DNA from: a bacterium
Lineage (GTDB): Bacteria > Myxococcota_A > Bradymonadia > Bradymonadales > Bradymonadaceae
Assembly (NCBI GenBank): GCA_030427705.1
Contig: JAUIBR010000016.1
Location: 62,001-126,000 of the forward strand
DNA length: 64,000 nucleotides
Direction: 5' to 3'
The notes beneath the pieces are model-generated. The model searched no databases. It had not been told where the DNA came from and saw only the letters and a program-made list of their open reading frames with translations. Numbering within the stretch: position 1 is the stretch's first letter; each line of letters opens with the position of its first letter. Of the stretch, positions 14,811 to 22,801 are shown piece after piece. The position numbers were made by a program, and so were the translations under genes.

Positions 14811-15746
14811 ATGGACTTAAAAACACGAATAACGCGGCGAGACGCAATCAAGGGCGCGGGAGCAACCGCTGCACTACATGTGCTTGGGTGCACCAAAGTT
14901 AAGCCCGCAGGAGAAATCATGAATACCACGACACGCATGCCAGCAGTCTATCTACCTCACGGGGGAGGTCCCTGGCCGTTTACCCATGAACCGATGGCCG
15001 GTGACCCTCACATGTACGACAAGATGTCTGAATACATGAAGAAACTTGGCATGGTTACACCAGCCGCGCCTCGGGCAATCCTCGTCGTTTCGGCGCATTG
15101 GGAGGAGAAAGAGCCAACGGTCATGACGTCTGCAGCGCCTCCGATGCTCTACGACTATTACAATTTCCCACCGGAAACGTATGAGGTTCAGTGGCCTGCT
15201 CCAGGCGCTCCGGAGGTCGCAGAAGAGGTCGCCATCGCCTTGCAAAATGCGGGGTTCACGGCAGCTCGTGATGCGACACGCGGTTTCGACCACGGTGTGT
15301 TTGTGCCTTTGAAACTCGCGTATCCACAAGCCAACGTTCCGTCGTTCCAACTCTCGTTAAAGGCGGGCTTGGACCCTGCGGAACATATCAAAATGGGCCG
15401 TGCTTTGGAGCCGCTGCGCGACAAGGGCGTCTTCATCGTCGGAAGCGGAATGAGCTACCACAACCTACGGGTGTTGATTCGCAATATTCGCGGAGCCTCA
15501 GGCATCATCGAGGATTCTCAACGCTTCGATGATTGGCTGTTTGAGACGATGAACTCGAAAGCCGACGTGATGGAGCAACGCTTGGTGGAATGGGAGAAGG
15601 CGCCTGCTGCGCGTTCAAGCCATCCACGTGAGGAGCACCTCTTGCCTCTTCACGTCATCGCCGGCGCCGCAGGTGATGACGCGGCGAGCGTCCCATATCG
15701 AGACGTTGTGATGGGCGCACATGTGAGCTCCATTCATTTCGGCTAG
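14811..15746 (+). CDS. LigB/DODA-type class III extradiol dioxygenase, Tat lipoprotein-like
   Basis: I choose the ATG at 14811 because GGAGGAG lies just before it. The N-terminus TRITRRDAIKGAGATAALHVLGC has a twin-arginine motif and ends in a lipobox-like LGC. The mature domain has the DODA-type pattern: LPHGGGPWPF, VSAHWEE, FDHGVFVPLKLAYP and GSGMSYHNLR, with His ligands for a divalent metal. Class III dioxygenases (zinc or iron type) open catechol rings, and most are cytoplasmic, so a Tat/lipobox leader is unusual. Confidence 0.82.
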   Translation: MDLKTRITRRDAIKGAGATAALHVLGCTKVKPAGEIMNTTTRMPAVYLPHGGGPWPFTHEPMAGDPHMYDKMSEYMKKLGMVTPAAPRAILVVSAHWEEKEPTVMTSAAPPMLYDYYNFPPETYEVQWPAPGAPEVAEEVAIALQNAGFTAARDATRGFDHGVFVPLKLAYPQANVPSFQLSLKAGLDPAEHIKMGRALEPLRDKGVFIVGSGMSYHNLRVLIRNIRGASGIIEDSQRFDDWLFETMNSKADVMEQRLVEWEKAPAARSSHPREEHLLPLHVIAGAAGDDAASVPYRDVVMGAHVSSIHFG

Positions 15747-16051
15747 TCCTCGTACAGCCACTCATGCGGTAGTTCGCCCACCAACTTCATCACGCCATCG
15801 GTGGGTCGCCCATCTTGTCGATACCCGTCGAGGTTGACGCGCTTTCCGTCGAGCTCGAGTCTCACGCGGTGGTGTTGCCGGGATCTCCAGAGCCTTTCAA
15901 GCTCATCATCGCCACGAAACTCCAAGACCGTCTTGTAGTAGATGTTCTGGCCGGCAGACACCTCGGTAACCGTGGCCTCGACCGCGTAGGCCGCCACAGT
16001 CACGTCATTGAGCGCGATGATTTCTGCTGAGTACTGGCCGCTAAAACTCAT
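15743..16051 (-). CDS. Hypothetical small protein, 102 aa
   Basis: No family is recognised. The sequence is beta-rich (VAAYAVEATVTEV, IYYKTVLEFRGDDEL, VRLELDGKRVNLDGY) and ends PHEWLYED. Codon use and the absence of stops fit a real gene; it converges on the dioxygenase with a 4-bp stop overlap. It has no signal peptide or membrane segment. Confidence 0.6.
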   Translation of the reverse strand: MSFSGQYSAEIIALNDVTVAAYAVEATVTEVSAGQNIYYKTVLEFRGDDELERLWRSRQHHRVRLELDGKRVNLDGYRQDGRPTDGVMKLVGELPHEWLYED

Positions 16052-16162
16052 CTCAAAACCGATGCTTGTAGTCCGTTGGGATACGCCGTTTCGTCTTTAG
16101 GGGTTCGAGAAGCCGACTGTATGGCTTAAACTCCGACCTCGACCTACAGCATAGGACTGATT

Positions 16163-16747
16163 GTGAACAAACAGTTTATTTCGATTTTAGTTGCGCTGGC
16201 GATGGCACTTTTCGCCGCACCCGCGTTCGCTCAAGGCAAAGGGAAGGGCAAGGAAAAGGACCGTCCCGCCAAAGAGAAGAAAGAGAAGGGCGATAAAGGT
16301 AAGAAAGATAAGAAGGATAAGAAGGACAAGAAAGATAAAGACGACAAGGGCGAGAAACACGAGAAAGGCGAGCGCGAGAAGGGTGAAAAAGGGAAACCTG
16401 ACCATCCTGGCGAGAAGGGAGAACACAAGGGCCACGACCATCAAGACCACCATGAAAGCGGCAAAGGCAAGAAGGTAGGCCACGGCGGCGACATGGGTAT
16501 GGCTGAAGGTGACGCTGGAAACGCGGCTGCCCAGGCTGAAGAAGACGGCAAGGACAAAGGGAAAGACAAGTCCAAGCAGATCGAAAAAGAGAACAAAAAG
16601 CACCTCAAGCGACTCGCGAAGATTAAGCGATTGGCGGAAATCGGTGCGGAGAAGAAGAACGACAAGCTCGTCGCGAAGGCGAAGGAACTTGCCGACAAAG
16701 AAAACAAGCGTCACGAAAAGGCGATGAAACGCCTTGAAGGCAAGTAG
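16163..16747 (+). CDS. Secreted Lys/Glu/Asp-rich low-complexity protein
   Basis: A Sec signal peptide (ISILVALAMALFAAPAFAQ) is followed by about 175 residues made almost only of K, E, D, G and H, with KKDK-type repeats, a His-rich patch GHDHQDHHESG and a C-terminal Lys/Glu helix. It should be intrinsically disordered and might bind metal or polyanions; no enzyme domain is seen. It is followed 8 bp later by a small lipoprotein gene, probably co-transcribed. Confidence 0.75.
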   Translation: MNKQFISILVALAMALFAAPAFAQGKGKGKEKDRPAKEKKEKGDKGKKDKKDKKDKKDKDDKGEKHEKGEREKGEKGKPDHPGEKGEHKGHDHQDHHESGKGKKVGHGGDMGMAEGDAGNAAAQAEEDGKDKGKDKSKQIEKENKKHLKRLAKIKRLAEIGAEKKNDKLVAKAKELADKENKRHEKAMKRLEGK

Positions 16748-16755
16748 AGGAAGAT

Positions 16756-16959
16756 ATGAAGAAGCTAATCCTAGTATTGGGCCTGTTGGCGTTCACCGCC
16801 TGCGAAAACAAGACGGAAACTCCGCCGGAAGGCGACCCTGTTGTGACCACAGAGATTCCGGCGGAAGTCGAAGCAGAGGCTAAGAAGGAAGTGACGGCCG
16901 AGAATGCCGACGCTGTCGCAGCTGAGCTCGAAAAAGAGATCGCTGAAGATACCGAGTAA
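16756..16959 (+). CDS. Small acidic lipoprotein, 67 aa
   Basis: MKKLILVLGLLAFTAC is a short signal peptide with a lipobox (LAFTAC). The mature part is 52 residues, rich in Glu and Ala, predicted helical (EVEAEAKKEVTAENADAVAAELEKEI). GAGGAAG precedes the ATG. It is likely an outer- or inner-membrane partner of the preceding Lys/Glu-rich secreted protein. Confidence 0.7.
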   Translation: MKKLILVLGLLAFTACENKTETPPEGDPVVTTEIPAEVEAEAKKEVTAENADAVAAELEKEIAEDTE

Positions 16960-16967
16960 TCACCCGA

Positions 16968-17759
16968 TTACTTCAACGCGAGATACGCCTCGTAAATCGC
17001 GTTCAGGGTGTCTGCCGCACCCGATTCAAACCTCAATGAAACCACATCGCTAACTTCGGTTTCAGTGGGATTGATTTCGACGCTCGGGATTCCGAGCTGA
17101 GAGGCCATGACCACTGGACCGGCGATGTATGGGAACACGCTGGTCGTGCCGATCGAGAACACCAGATCGAACCCCTGTTCGAGCTCGTCGCGCAGTGCTT
17201 TCAGTTCCCCACCAGGCAACATCTCGTTGAACAAGACGACCCGTGGTCGCACCACCGCATCACACTCGGGGCAGGTCGGGGGCAGGTTCTCGCGGTCGAC
17301 CCAATCGTAGTTCTCTACGGTCGTTGTGTGGTCACATTTTGTACAATCGATGTAATGCACATCGCCGTGAATCTCGATCACGGTTGAGCTGCCTGCCGCG
17401 CGATGCAGTCCGTCGACATTCTGGGTCAGAGTGAAGACATCCACATCTTGTTCTAACAACGCGATCACCTCGTGGCCACGGTTAGGCTCCGCGCCATTTG
17501 CTGCGTCGGCGATCTGGATGATGTGTTTCCAAGTCACCTCAGGACGCTCTTGGAACATATGGCCCGAGAGCGCGAATTCGATCGGAATCCCGTCGTCCGT
17601 ATCCGTCTTTTCATAAAGCCCGGACACCCCACGATAGGTTGGAAGTCCCGAATCCGCTGATATTCCGGCGCCAGTGATGAAGAGCACGCGATCCGCATTC
17701 GCCAAGAGTTCGGCGACGCGTTGAACCATGCGGGGATTGGGAGGGGAAAGCTTCGACAA
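16968..17759 (-). CDS. NAD-dependent protein deacylase, sirtuin (CobB-like)
   Basis: The 263-residue protein has the sirtuin motifs ITGAGISADSGLPTYRG, TQNVDGLHRAAGS, the catalytic His in EIHGDVHYIDC, a four-Cys zinc site (CTKC and CPEC) and SIGTTSVFPY. It removes acyl groups from lysines with NAD and may affect acyl-CoA synthetases. The YxxR desuccinylase signature was not identified with confidence. Confidence 0.92.
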   Translation of the reverse strand: MSKLSPPNPRMVQRVAELLANADRVLFITGAGISADSGLPTYRGVSGLYEKTDTDDGIPIEFALSGHMFQERPEVTWKHIIQIADAANGAEPNRGHEVIALLEQDVDVFTLTQNVDGLHRAAGSSTVIEIHGDVHYIDCTKCDHTTTVENYDWVDRENLPPTCPECDAVVRPRVVLFNEMLPGGELKALRDELEQGFDLVFSIGTTSVFPYIAGPVVMASQLGIPSVEINPTETEVSDVVSLRFESGAADTLNAIYEAYLALK

Positions 17760-17847
17760 AACAGACTCCGATCAAAGTCCGACCAGTATAGGGTTGCGAA
17801 ATCCGGCGCGGCAATATCCACTCGGAGCAAATTCAACGGAGCCTCAA

Positions 17848-18213
17848 ATGAATCATCACCACAGAATCGACTACATCGAACTCAGCGTGCTGGACCTCGC
17901 CGAAGCCAAGGATTTCTACACCAATGCATTCGGCTGGGAGTTTAACGACTACGGGCCCGGCTACGCAGGCATCAAAGCTGGCGACGGCGAGGCTGGCGGA
18001 TTGGCACTAGCCGAAACTGTGACGACCGGCGGGCCGCTGGTCATTCTGTACTCAGAACGGTTGGCGGACAGCCACCAGGCTGTCGTGGATGCCGGTGGAA
18101 CGATCACGAAAGACACGTTCTCGTTCCCAGGTGGTTCACGCTTTCACTTCAGCGATCCATCGGGGAATGAACTCGCCGTCTGGTCGCACGAAAATCCGCT
18201 GCCGATGGGATAA
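17848..18213 (+). CDS. VOC family protein (glyoxalase-like)
   Basis: Start chosen at ATG 17848 with CGGAG upstream; the open frame begins earlier but that part is not homologous-looking. The 121-residue product has HRIDYIELSVLDLAEAKDFY, a typical VOC opening, AFGWEFNDYGPGYAG and the end HFSDPSGNELAVWS. This is the subclass annotated as glyoxalase-like proteins; the substrate is unknown. Confidence 0.88.
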   Translation: MNHHHRIDYIELSVLDLAEAKDFYTNAFGWEFNDYGPGYAGIKAGDGEAGGLALAETVTTGGPLVILYSERLADSHQAVVDAGGTITKDTFSFPGGSRFHFSDPSGNELAVWSHENPLPMG

Positions 18214-18214
18214 C

Positions 18215-18240
18215 AAAAAACCCGGCCGATGGCCGGGTTT
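18215..18240 (-). terminator. Rho-independent terminator (bidirectional stem)
   Basis: AAACCCGGCC-GAT-GGCCGGGTTT forms a 10-bp stem. The minus strand continues with a T6 run, so it best serves the leftward Cys-rich lipoprotein gene; on the plus strand it lies directly after the VOC stop. Confidence 0.85.
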
Positions 18241-18266
18241 CAATCTCAGGTCTGGGAGACGGTCGG

Positions 18267-18983
18267 CTAGAAAGCTGGAACACACAAACCAGCGTCGCCG
18301 AAGCCCAAGTCCAGGTCACATTCGTAGTCTTGGCCGCAGTCTTCGTCGGCACGGCAACCGAACGCGCAAGCTCCACCGCTGCAGACTTGGTGCGATTGCC
18401 CTGCAGTCTGGTCGCAATCGGCGTCAACGCTGCATCCACCAGTCCCGCCAAAGCAGGTCGTAACTTGGTCACAGTCACCGCCCGCGGCGTTGACGCAGCT
18501 GTTGAGTGAGCTCACTTCCGTGGCATCGCCCATGTTACAGGCGGTCTTCGCTGCCGCAGCTTGTGCGCTTGGGATCACCTGACAACGAACGCCTTCATCA
18601 ATGGCGTCGTCGCAATTTCCACCCGTGTTATTGGCGTTGTTGGCGTTGTTCTCGTTGTTGTCGTTGTTCGATGAGAACTCGCTGCAGTTTCGGCAGGTGC
18701 CAGGTGAACCCGCTGAAAGGTCGCAGAACTGATTGCCAGCACAGTTGTTGTCCGACGTGCAACCAACGGAGCAAGTCAGTTCTTCTTCGTTGCAGTATTG
18801 GCCGGCTTGGCAGGCACCTTGGGTTGACACGCCACAGAGCGTATTTCCGTTGCGATTTGAATCGCCGCACTGGCTGTTGTTCGCGTTGTTTTCGTTGTTT
18901 CCACCTGACTTTCCGTCTTCGTCGCCACAGGCGACAGTCAAGCATACACAGAAGATAAGTACCGTTAGTTTGAGCAGTTTCAT
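18267..18983 (-). CDS. Cys-rich lipoprotein with Asn-rich spacers
   Basis: The lipobox LTVAC is followed by two (N/E/A)-rich spacers (GGNNENNANN and SSNNDNNENNANNANN) that separate Cys-rich modules. The modules resemble small disulfide repeats seen in myxobacterial surface proteins (CQAGQYCNEEELTCSVGC, CSGGACAFGCRADEDCGQDYEC). Function unknown; it is likely surface exposed. The encoded protein is 238 residues. Confidence 0.78.
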   Translation of the reverse strand: MKLLKLTVLIFCVCLTVACGDEDGKSGGNNENNANNSQCGDSNRNGNTLCGVSTQGACQAGQYCNEEELTCSVGCTSDNNCAGNQFCDLSAGSPGTCRNCSEFSSNNDNNENNANNANNTGGNCDDAIDEGVRCQVIPSAQAAAAKTACNMGDATEVSSLNSCVNAAGGDCDQVTTCFGGTGGCSVDADCDQTAGQSHQVCSGGACAFGCRADEDCGQDYECDLDLGFGDAGLCVPAF

Positions 18984-19201
18984 TTCAAATTCTCCAATCG
19001 TTTGAGTCCATCCATTTGTTCATCCGTCGAACACGATGGAACCTAACGAGTTGGCCGCTCGATTCACCTAACAGTTCCTAACACCGCCTGAGCCCTTGAA
19101 TACCCTACTGTTCGATTAACCTGCACCCAATTGGGGGAAGCCTCACGACTTGATAAGTGATTACTCACCATGTAGGTATGTGTCCTACATTGGAGGCTGA
19201 A

Positions 19202-20347
19202 ATGAAGTTCTGGATTGTTGCTTTGATAGCGATTGGCTTGGCGGCATGCGGTGATGACGCCGAGAAGCAAGGTTCGGTGAACGTCAATAACGTTAACAAC
19301 GCGAACAACATCAACAACGTCAACAACGCGAACAACGCGAACAACGATGTTGATATGGGCATGGCAAACAACTCGAACAATGCCAGCAACAACGCGAACA
19401 ACGTCAACAACGCGAACTCCAACAACGCAAACAACAGCAACAACGCCAACAATACGAACGGTGGCGGCCTGTATGTCAGCTCGGGTTCTTCTTACAGCGC
19501 TGGGGCGCTGACCCCTGCCTCGTCGACGATTACCGAAGGCACCGCAAACGCGCCTGTGGACATGTTGGTCTACTCACCAACCGAAGCGGGGACGTATGCG
19601 GTTGTGGTGATTCAGCATGGCTTCATTCTAGAGAACGGCTACTACACCGAAATCGCCAGCCATCTGGCTTCCCATGGTTTTGTGGTCGTACTACCCCAAA
19701 TGTATGTGTCGTCAGGCATCATCCCAAGCGCGCCATCTACGCCAGAAGAGGCCGCGCTAGCGACGCAGCTGTACACCTGGATCGGAACGACCCTCGAAAG
19801 TCAGTTGAGCGTGCAGCTGGGGGATGTCCTTGGCCTTGCCGGCCATTCGCGCGGCAGCAAGGTGATTTGGTTGGCGATGGAGAACGGATTCAACGGCGCG
19901 GATGCCGTCGTGGGAATCGACCCTGTTGATGGCACAGGCGGTCCACTTGGTGGCGAGGCTCGCGTGCTTGATGGTGGGTTGATGAACGCAAACCTCCCAT
20001 CGCTCATCATCGGAGCGGGTCTTGGCAATCAAGGCGGCAGCATCATCAGCCCGCCTTGCGCGCCCGACGGAGACAACCACGCAGCGTTTTATCAGGCCGT
20101 TCCTAGCCCATCTTGGTACGTGCTCGCACCAGACTACGGCCACGCCGACATGCTCGATGCGAACAACACCTGTGGATTTGCATGCACCGCGTGCGAAGCA
20201 GGCCCCAATGATGGTGGGTTGCGTGAACTCACGAAGGGCATGATGGCAGCGTTCCTGCGCGCCGAACTTCAGGGTGACACGGCTGCTCAGGCCACGCTCT
20301 CGGATGCGCAAGCCGCTCCGGTCACGGTCACGCTGAACAGTAAGTAG
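19202..20347 (+). CDS. Lipoprotein alpha/beta hydrolase with long Asn-rich tether
   Basis: The start at 19202 has GGAGG upstream and gives a signal peptide ending LAAC. About 70 residues of (NNxNN)n follow, encoded by AAC-rich 9-bp units. The catalytic domain has the nucleophile motif GHSRGS, an oxyanion-type VVIQHGF, and a C-terminal DYGHADM with the likely catalytic His. It resembles chlorophyllase/PAF-acetylhydrolase-type lipases. The substrate is unknown. Confidence 0.82.
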   Translation: MKFWIVALIAIGLAACGDDAEKQGSVNVNNVNNANNINNVNNANNANNDVDMGMANNSNNASNNANNVNNANSNNANNSNNANNTNGGGLYVSSGSSYSAGALTPASSTITEGTANAPVDMLVYSPTEAGTYAVVVIQHGFILENGYYTEIASHLASHGFVVVLPQMYVSSGIIPSAPSTPEEAALATQLYTWIGTTLESQLSVQLGDVLGLAGHSRGSKVIWLAMENGFNGADAVVGIDPVDGTGGPLGGEARVLDGGLMNANLPSLIIGAGLGNQGGSIISPPCAPDGDNHAAFYQAVPSPSWYVLAPDYGHADMLDANNTCGFACTACEAGPNDGGLRELTKGMMAAFLRAELQGDTAAQATLSDAQAAPVTVTLNSK

Positions 20348-20348
20348 G

Positions 20349-20395
20349 GGTTGTTCCTAAGGACCTAAGTTGCTTAAGGACCTAAGTACGCAATT
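20349..20395. repeat. Tandem TAAGGACCTAAG word
   Basis: Two copies of CTAAGGACCTAAG/TTAAGGACCTAAG fill the gap between convergent hydrolase genes. The same word flanks and builds the yceI terminator at 10880-10940 and recurs before the CAT gene at 10991-11011. Confidence 0.6.
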
Positions 20396-21218
20396 GGCGG
20401 AGCCACGTCACGGAATCTGGCCAGAGCGCGGCTGAAGTGGGCCGAAAGTAGCCGAAGTGGCCAAGGCCTCTAAGTTCGTGTTGTTCCGGGATGATGTGGC
20501 GCCGTTGGACGTTGGGATATGCCCCCATCATGGCGTCCACCGAACGCGGCGTGCCCCATTTATCGTCTTCAATGCTGTATGCCAGAATTGGCGCATCGAA
20601 GGTTCCGTAGCGATCTAGAGGTAGGGAGTCGTCGTCCAGCAGATAGCCCGGACTTCGGCACCAACGTGCCCATTCCATCGCAGCCCCCTTTGGCAGGTCC
20701 TCGCCGCCAAGCTTGCTCCACGGCATGTACCCGTAAAACGTGGACAAGAGGGGGAGGGTGATATGTGCATGAATGCCGACCATGATCTTCTGTTCCGCCC
20801 CTTGTTTGAGCCAATGGCCGCTCTGCGATGAGAACGTCACCATCCCATCGATGGCCTCCGAGTTGTCCAACATGCCCGCGACCTGACCGCCCACGCTATG
20901 GGCCACCATGAACAAACGATCTGCCGGCATTTCGGATTTCGCCCAGTCGACGACCCCCGCCATGTCCAACATCCCCCAGTCGCGCATCTTCGCATCGAAG
21001 CCTTTCAACGATTTTGGGCGAGACTCGCCGACACCACGGTAGTCGTAGGTGATGACGTCGAACCCCTCGTTCACCAGGAATTCAGCATAGTGTCGGTAGA
21101 ACCGTCGAGGAACGGCAGTCGCGCTGCTGATGACGATGACAGTGTCTGCGTTGCCGTCGCCAAACAGCGTCGCAGCTAACTCAAACCCGTCGCGGGCCGG
21201 AATGCGGATATCTTTCAT
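20382..21218 (-). CDS. Cytoplasmic alpha/beta hydrolase
   Basis: The 278-residue protein has no signal peptide. The nucleophile motif is AHSVGG, the oxyanion region VISSATAVPRRFYRHYAEFL, then TYDYRGVGESRP and a late acidic residue (YSIEDDKWGT) and His (LGHFGYF). This is the DUF-type serine aminopeptidase S33-like group. Its ATG overlaps the stop of the TetR gene by 4 bp, so the regulator and hydrolase form one operon. Confidence 0.88.
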   Translation of the reverse strand: MKDIRIPARDGFELAATLFGDGNADTVIVISSATAVPRRFYRHYAEFLVNEGFDVITYDYRGVGESRPKSLKGFDAKMRDWGMLDMAGVVDWAKSEMPADRLFMVAHSVGGQVAGMLDNSEAIDGMVTFSSQSGHWLKQGAEQKIMVGIHAHITLPLLSTFYGYMPWSKLGGEDLPKGAAMEWARWCRSPGYLLDDDSLPLDRYGTFDAPILAYSIEDDKWGTPRSVDAMMGAYPNVQRRHIIPEQHELRGLGHFGYFRPTSAALWPDSVTWLRQLRT

Positions 21219-21805
21219 GACGTCTCCAGGAGCGCCTCCAGCGACGCGGTCAGCTGGTCTCGTGTGATCTCGATGACGCGGACGTTTCGCTGAGCTTTCG
21301 CCAACATCAACGCGCCTTCAATCGCAGAAATTGTATAGATTGCCGATTCTTCGGCTTGTTCGGCCGCGACACCCATGTCGACCAAACGGCTGGCAAAGAA
21401 CTCGATGATCGAGTCGAAGGCCAGACCGCACGATGTATGAATCGCGTCGACATTGGCGGCCGCTTCCAACGTAACCGTGGCCAGCGGACATCCGCGTCGG
21501 AACTCGCTGCGGCGCAGTTCTTCGATATAGTAATCGCAGAACTGGCGCATGGCCGAAACGGGATCACCTGCTTCGTCGGCGAGTCGTTCCAGAGACCGGC
21601 GGATACCAGCGCCGGAGTACTCGACGGATGCAGCGCCGAGCTCTTCTTTGCCACCAGGATAGTGGTGGTAGAGGGAACCACGAGGCACGCCGCTCTCGTC
21701 CAAGATGTCCTTGAGTCCTGTGGCTGCGTAGCCTTTCTCACGCAGCAAACGGGCCGTGGATTTGACCAGTTTGGCTCGGGTGTCCTTTGATTTTGCGTAC
21801 GCCAT
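21215..21805 (-). CDS. TetR/AcrR family regulator, LmrA/YxaF-like
   Basis: The 196-residue protein has a TetR HTH ending GVPRGSLYHHYPGGKEELGAASVEYSG, the LmrA/YxaF variant of the recognition helix, and the C-terminal FRRGCPLATVTLEAAA pattern of that subfamily. It probably represses its own two-gene operon and is released by a small hydrophobic ligand. Direct-repeat operators lie upstream. Confidence 0.9.
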   Translation of the reverse strand: MAYAKSKDTRAKLVKSTARLLREKGYAATGLKDILDESGVPRGSLYHHYPGGKEELGAASVEYSGAGIRRSLERLADEAGDPVSAMRQFCDYYIEELRRSEFRRGCPLATVTLEAAANVDAIHTSCGLAFDSIIEFFASRLVDMGVAAEQAEESAIYTISAIEGALMLAKAQRNVRVIEITRDQLTASLEALLETS

Positions 21806-21858
21806 GGATCGCTTCGCTGTTATCGCCTTCGGCTGTTATCGCTCGCTGTCGTCGGTTT
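21806..21858. repeat. Short-word repeat with GTTATCG linkers
   Basis: Words GCTTCGCT, CCTTCGGC and CGCTCGCT are separated by GTTATCG. The same design, in the other orientation, fills 51395-51495, and a longer GTCGC-linked version is at 37678-37856. Confidence 0.5.
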
Positions 21859-21860
21859 CT

Positions 21861-21892
21861 GTACCGATTGGTTTGTTTTGACCGATTGGTAC
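21861..21892. promoter_or_regulatory. Candidate TetR (LmrA-type) operators, two ACCGATTGGT repeats
   Basis: ACCGATTGGT occurs at 21863-21872 and 21881-21890, 18 bp apart, with GTAC flanks placed symmetrically outside. The pair lies about 60 bp upstream of the TetR start, where a promoter is expected. Confidence 0.5.
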
Positions 21893-21912
21893 AAAATTGC
21901 AAGTGAGCCAGG

Positions 21913-21943
21913 CAAAAAAGAAGGCGTCATCATCGATGACGCC
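21913..21943 (-). terminator. Terminator of the RRM gene
   Basis: GGCGTCATC-GAT-GATGACGCC on the minus strand is a 9-bp stem, followed by TTCTTTTTTG. Confidence 0.85.
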
Positions 21944-21970
21944 GCAAAATGCGAGTATGGGTGAGTGGGC

Positions 21971-22267
21971 TTACCAGCGATTTCCGCCGCGTCCCCCGCC
22001 ACCGCCGCCGCCGCCGCTGCGTTTGTCGTGCGCGGAGTCTACGCGAAGGGTCCGGCCATCAAGCTCAGCACCATTCATGTTCTCAATCGCGTCGGAAGCC
22101 TCGTCCTCTGTCGAAAACGTGACAAAGCCGAATCCACGGCTGCGACCAGTGTCCCGGTCCGTAATTACCTTGGCGTCAGTGACTTCGCCATAAGCTTCAA
22201 ACGCTTCCCGAAGGCTCGCGTCATCAGTTCCCCAGCTAAGGCCACCCACAAAAATCTTCGTTGACAT
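21971..22267 (-). CDS. RRM RNA-binding protein with Gly-rich tail
   Basis: The start at 22267 (after a GAGAGAGAAAGAG purine tract) gives 98 residues. RNP2 is KIFVGGLSW and RNP1 is RGFGFVTF; the C-terminus is a Gly-rich RGG-like tail. This is the cold-shock-type bacterial RRM family found in cyanobacteria and deltaproteobacteria. It acts as an RNA chaperone or post-transcriptional regulator (family knowledge). Confidence 0.93.
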   Translation of the reverse strand: MSTKIFVGGLSWGTDDASLREAFEAYGEVTDAKVITDRDTGRSRGFGFVTFSTEDEASDAIENMNGAELDGRTLRVDSAHDKRSGGGGGGGGRGGNRW

Positions 22268-22418
22268 CTCTTTCTCTCTCTCGACGTGCGAATACAGCGA
22301 TTCGCACCAGAATCGCTCCACCGAAATTGTGTGAAGTACTGAATTTTTAACGCACGGTGACGGAGTTCGACAACTTTAAAGATGTAGAAATCTTTGCTTT
22401 TCGCATCTTACAAGGCCG

Positions 22419-22793
22419 TCAGGCTTCTGCGGCGAGCGCGTGCTGCATCAACCTTTCGAGGGGCACGATATCCAGAGTTCGTTTGTGGGTGCTCTCCAAA
22501 ACGACCTGACACGCGACGCCGGCATCATACGCTTGGTTCCAACTTCCGGCGCAGACGCACCATTTGTCTCCAGGCTTAAGGCCCGGGAAGTTGTACTGCG
22601 GAGCGGCTGTGATGAGGTCGTTCCCTTGTGTTTTCAAGTACACCAGAAAGTCTTCAGTCAAGATGCAACAAACGGTGTGGGCGCCTCGGTCCCGGTCGTC
22701 GGTATTGCAGCAGCCATCACGGAACCAACCGGTCAATGGGTCGTGGCTGCAGGGCACCAGGGGCTGTTCCAGAACGTTGAGTGATGGTTCCAC
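22419..22793 (-). CDS. DUF2237 family protein
   Basis: The 124-residue protein has the DUF2237 signature: PCSHDPLTGWFRDGCCNT, HTVCCILTEDFLVYLKTQGNDL and FPGLKPGDKWCVCAGSW, with many conserved Cys residues. Its function is unknown. The start is GTG, with AGGAGG overlapping the stop codon of the preceding pilin-like gene, so the two are probably co-translated. Confidence 0.9.
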   Translation of the reverse strand: MEPSLNVLEQPLVPCSHDPLTGWFRDGCCNTDDRDRGAHTVCCILTEDFLVYLKTQGNDLITAAPQYNFPGLKPGDKWCVCAGSWNQAYDAGVACQVVLESTHKRTLDIVPLERLMQHALAAEA

Positions 22794-22801
22794 GGGACCT
22801 C

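Noticed and set aside
16187-16714. 175-codon hydrophobic minus-strand ORF opposite the Lys/Glu-rich protein
   Set aside because: The Phe/Leu-rich reading is the complement of AAG/GAA codons.
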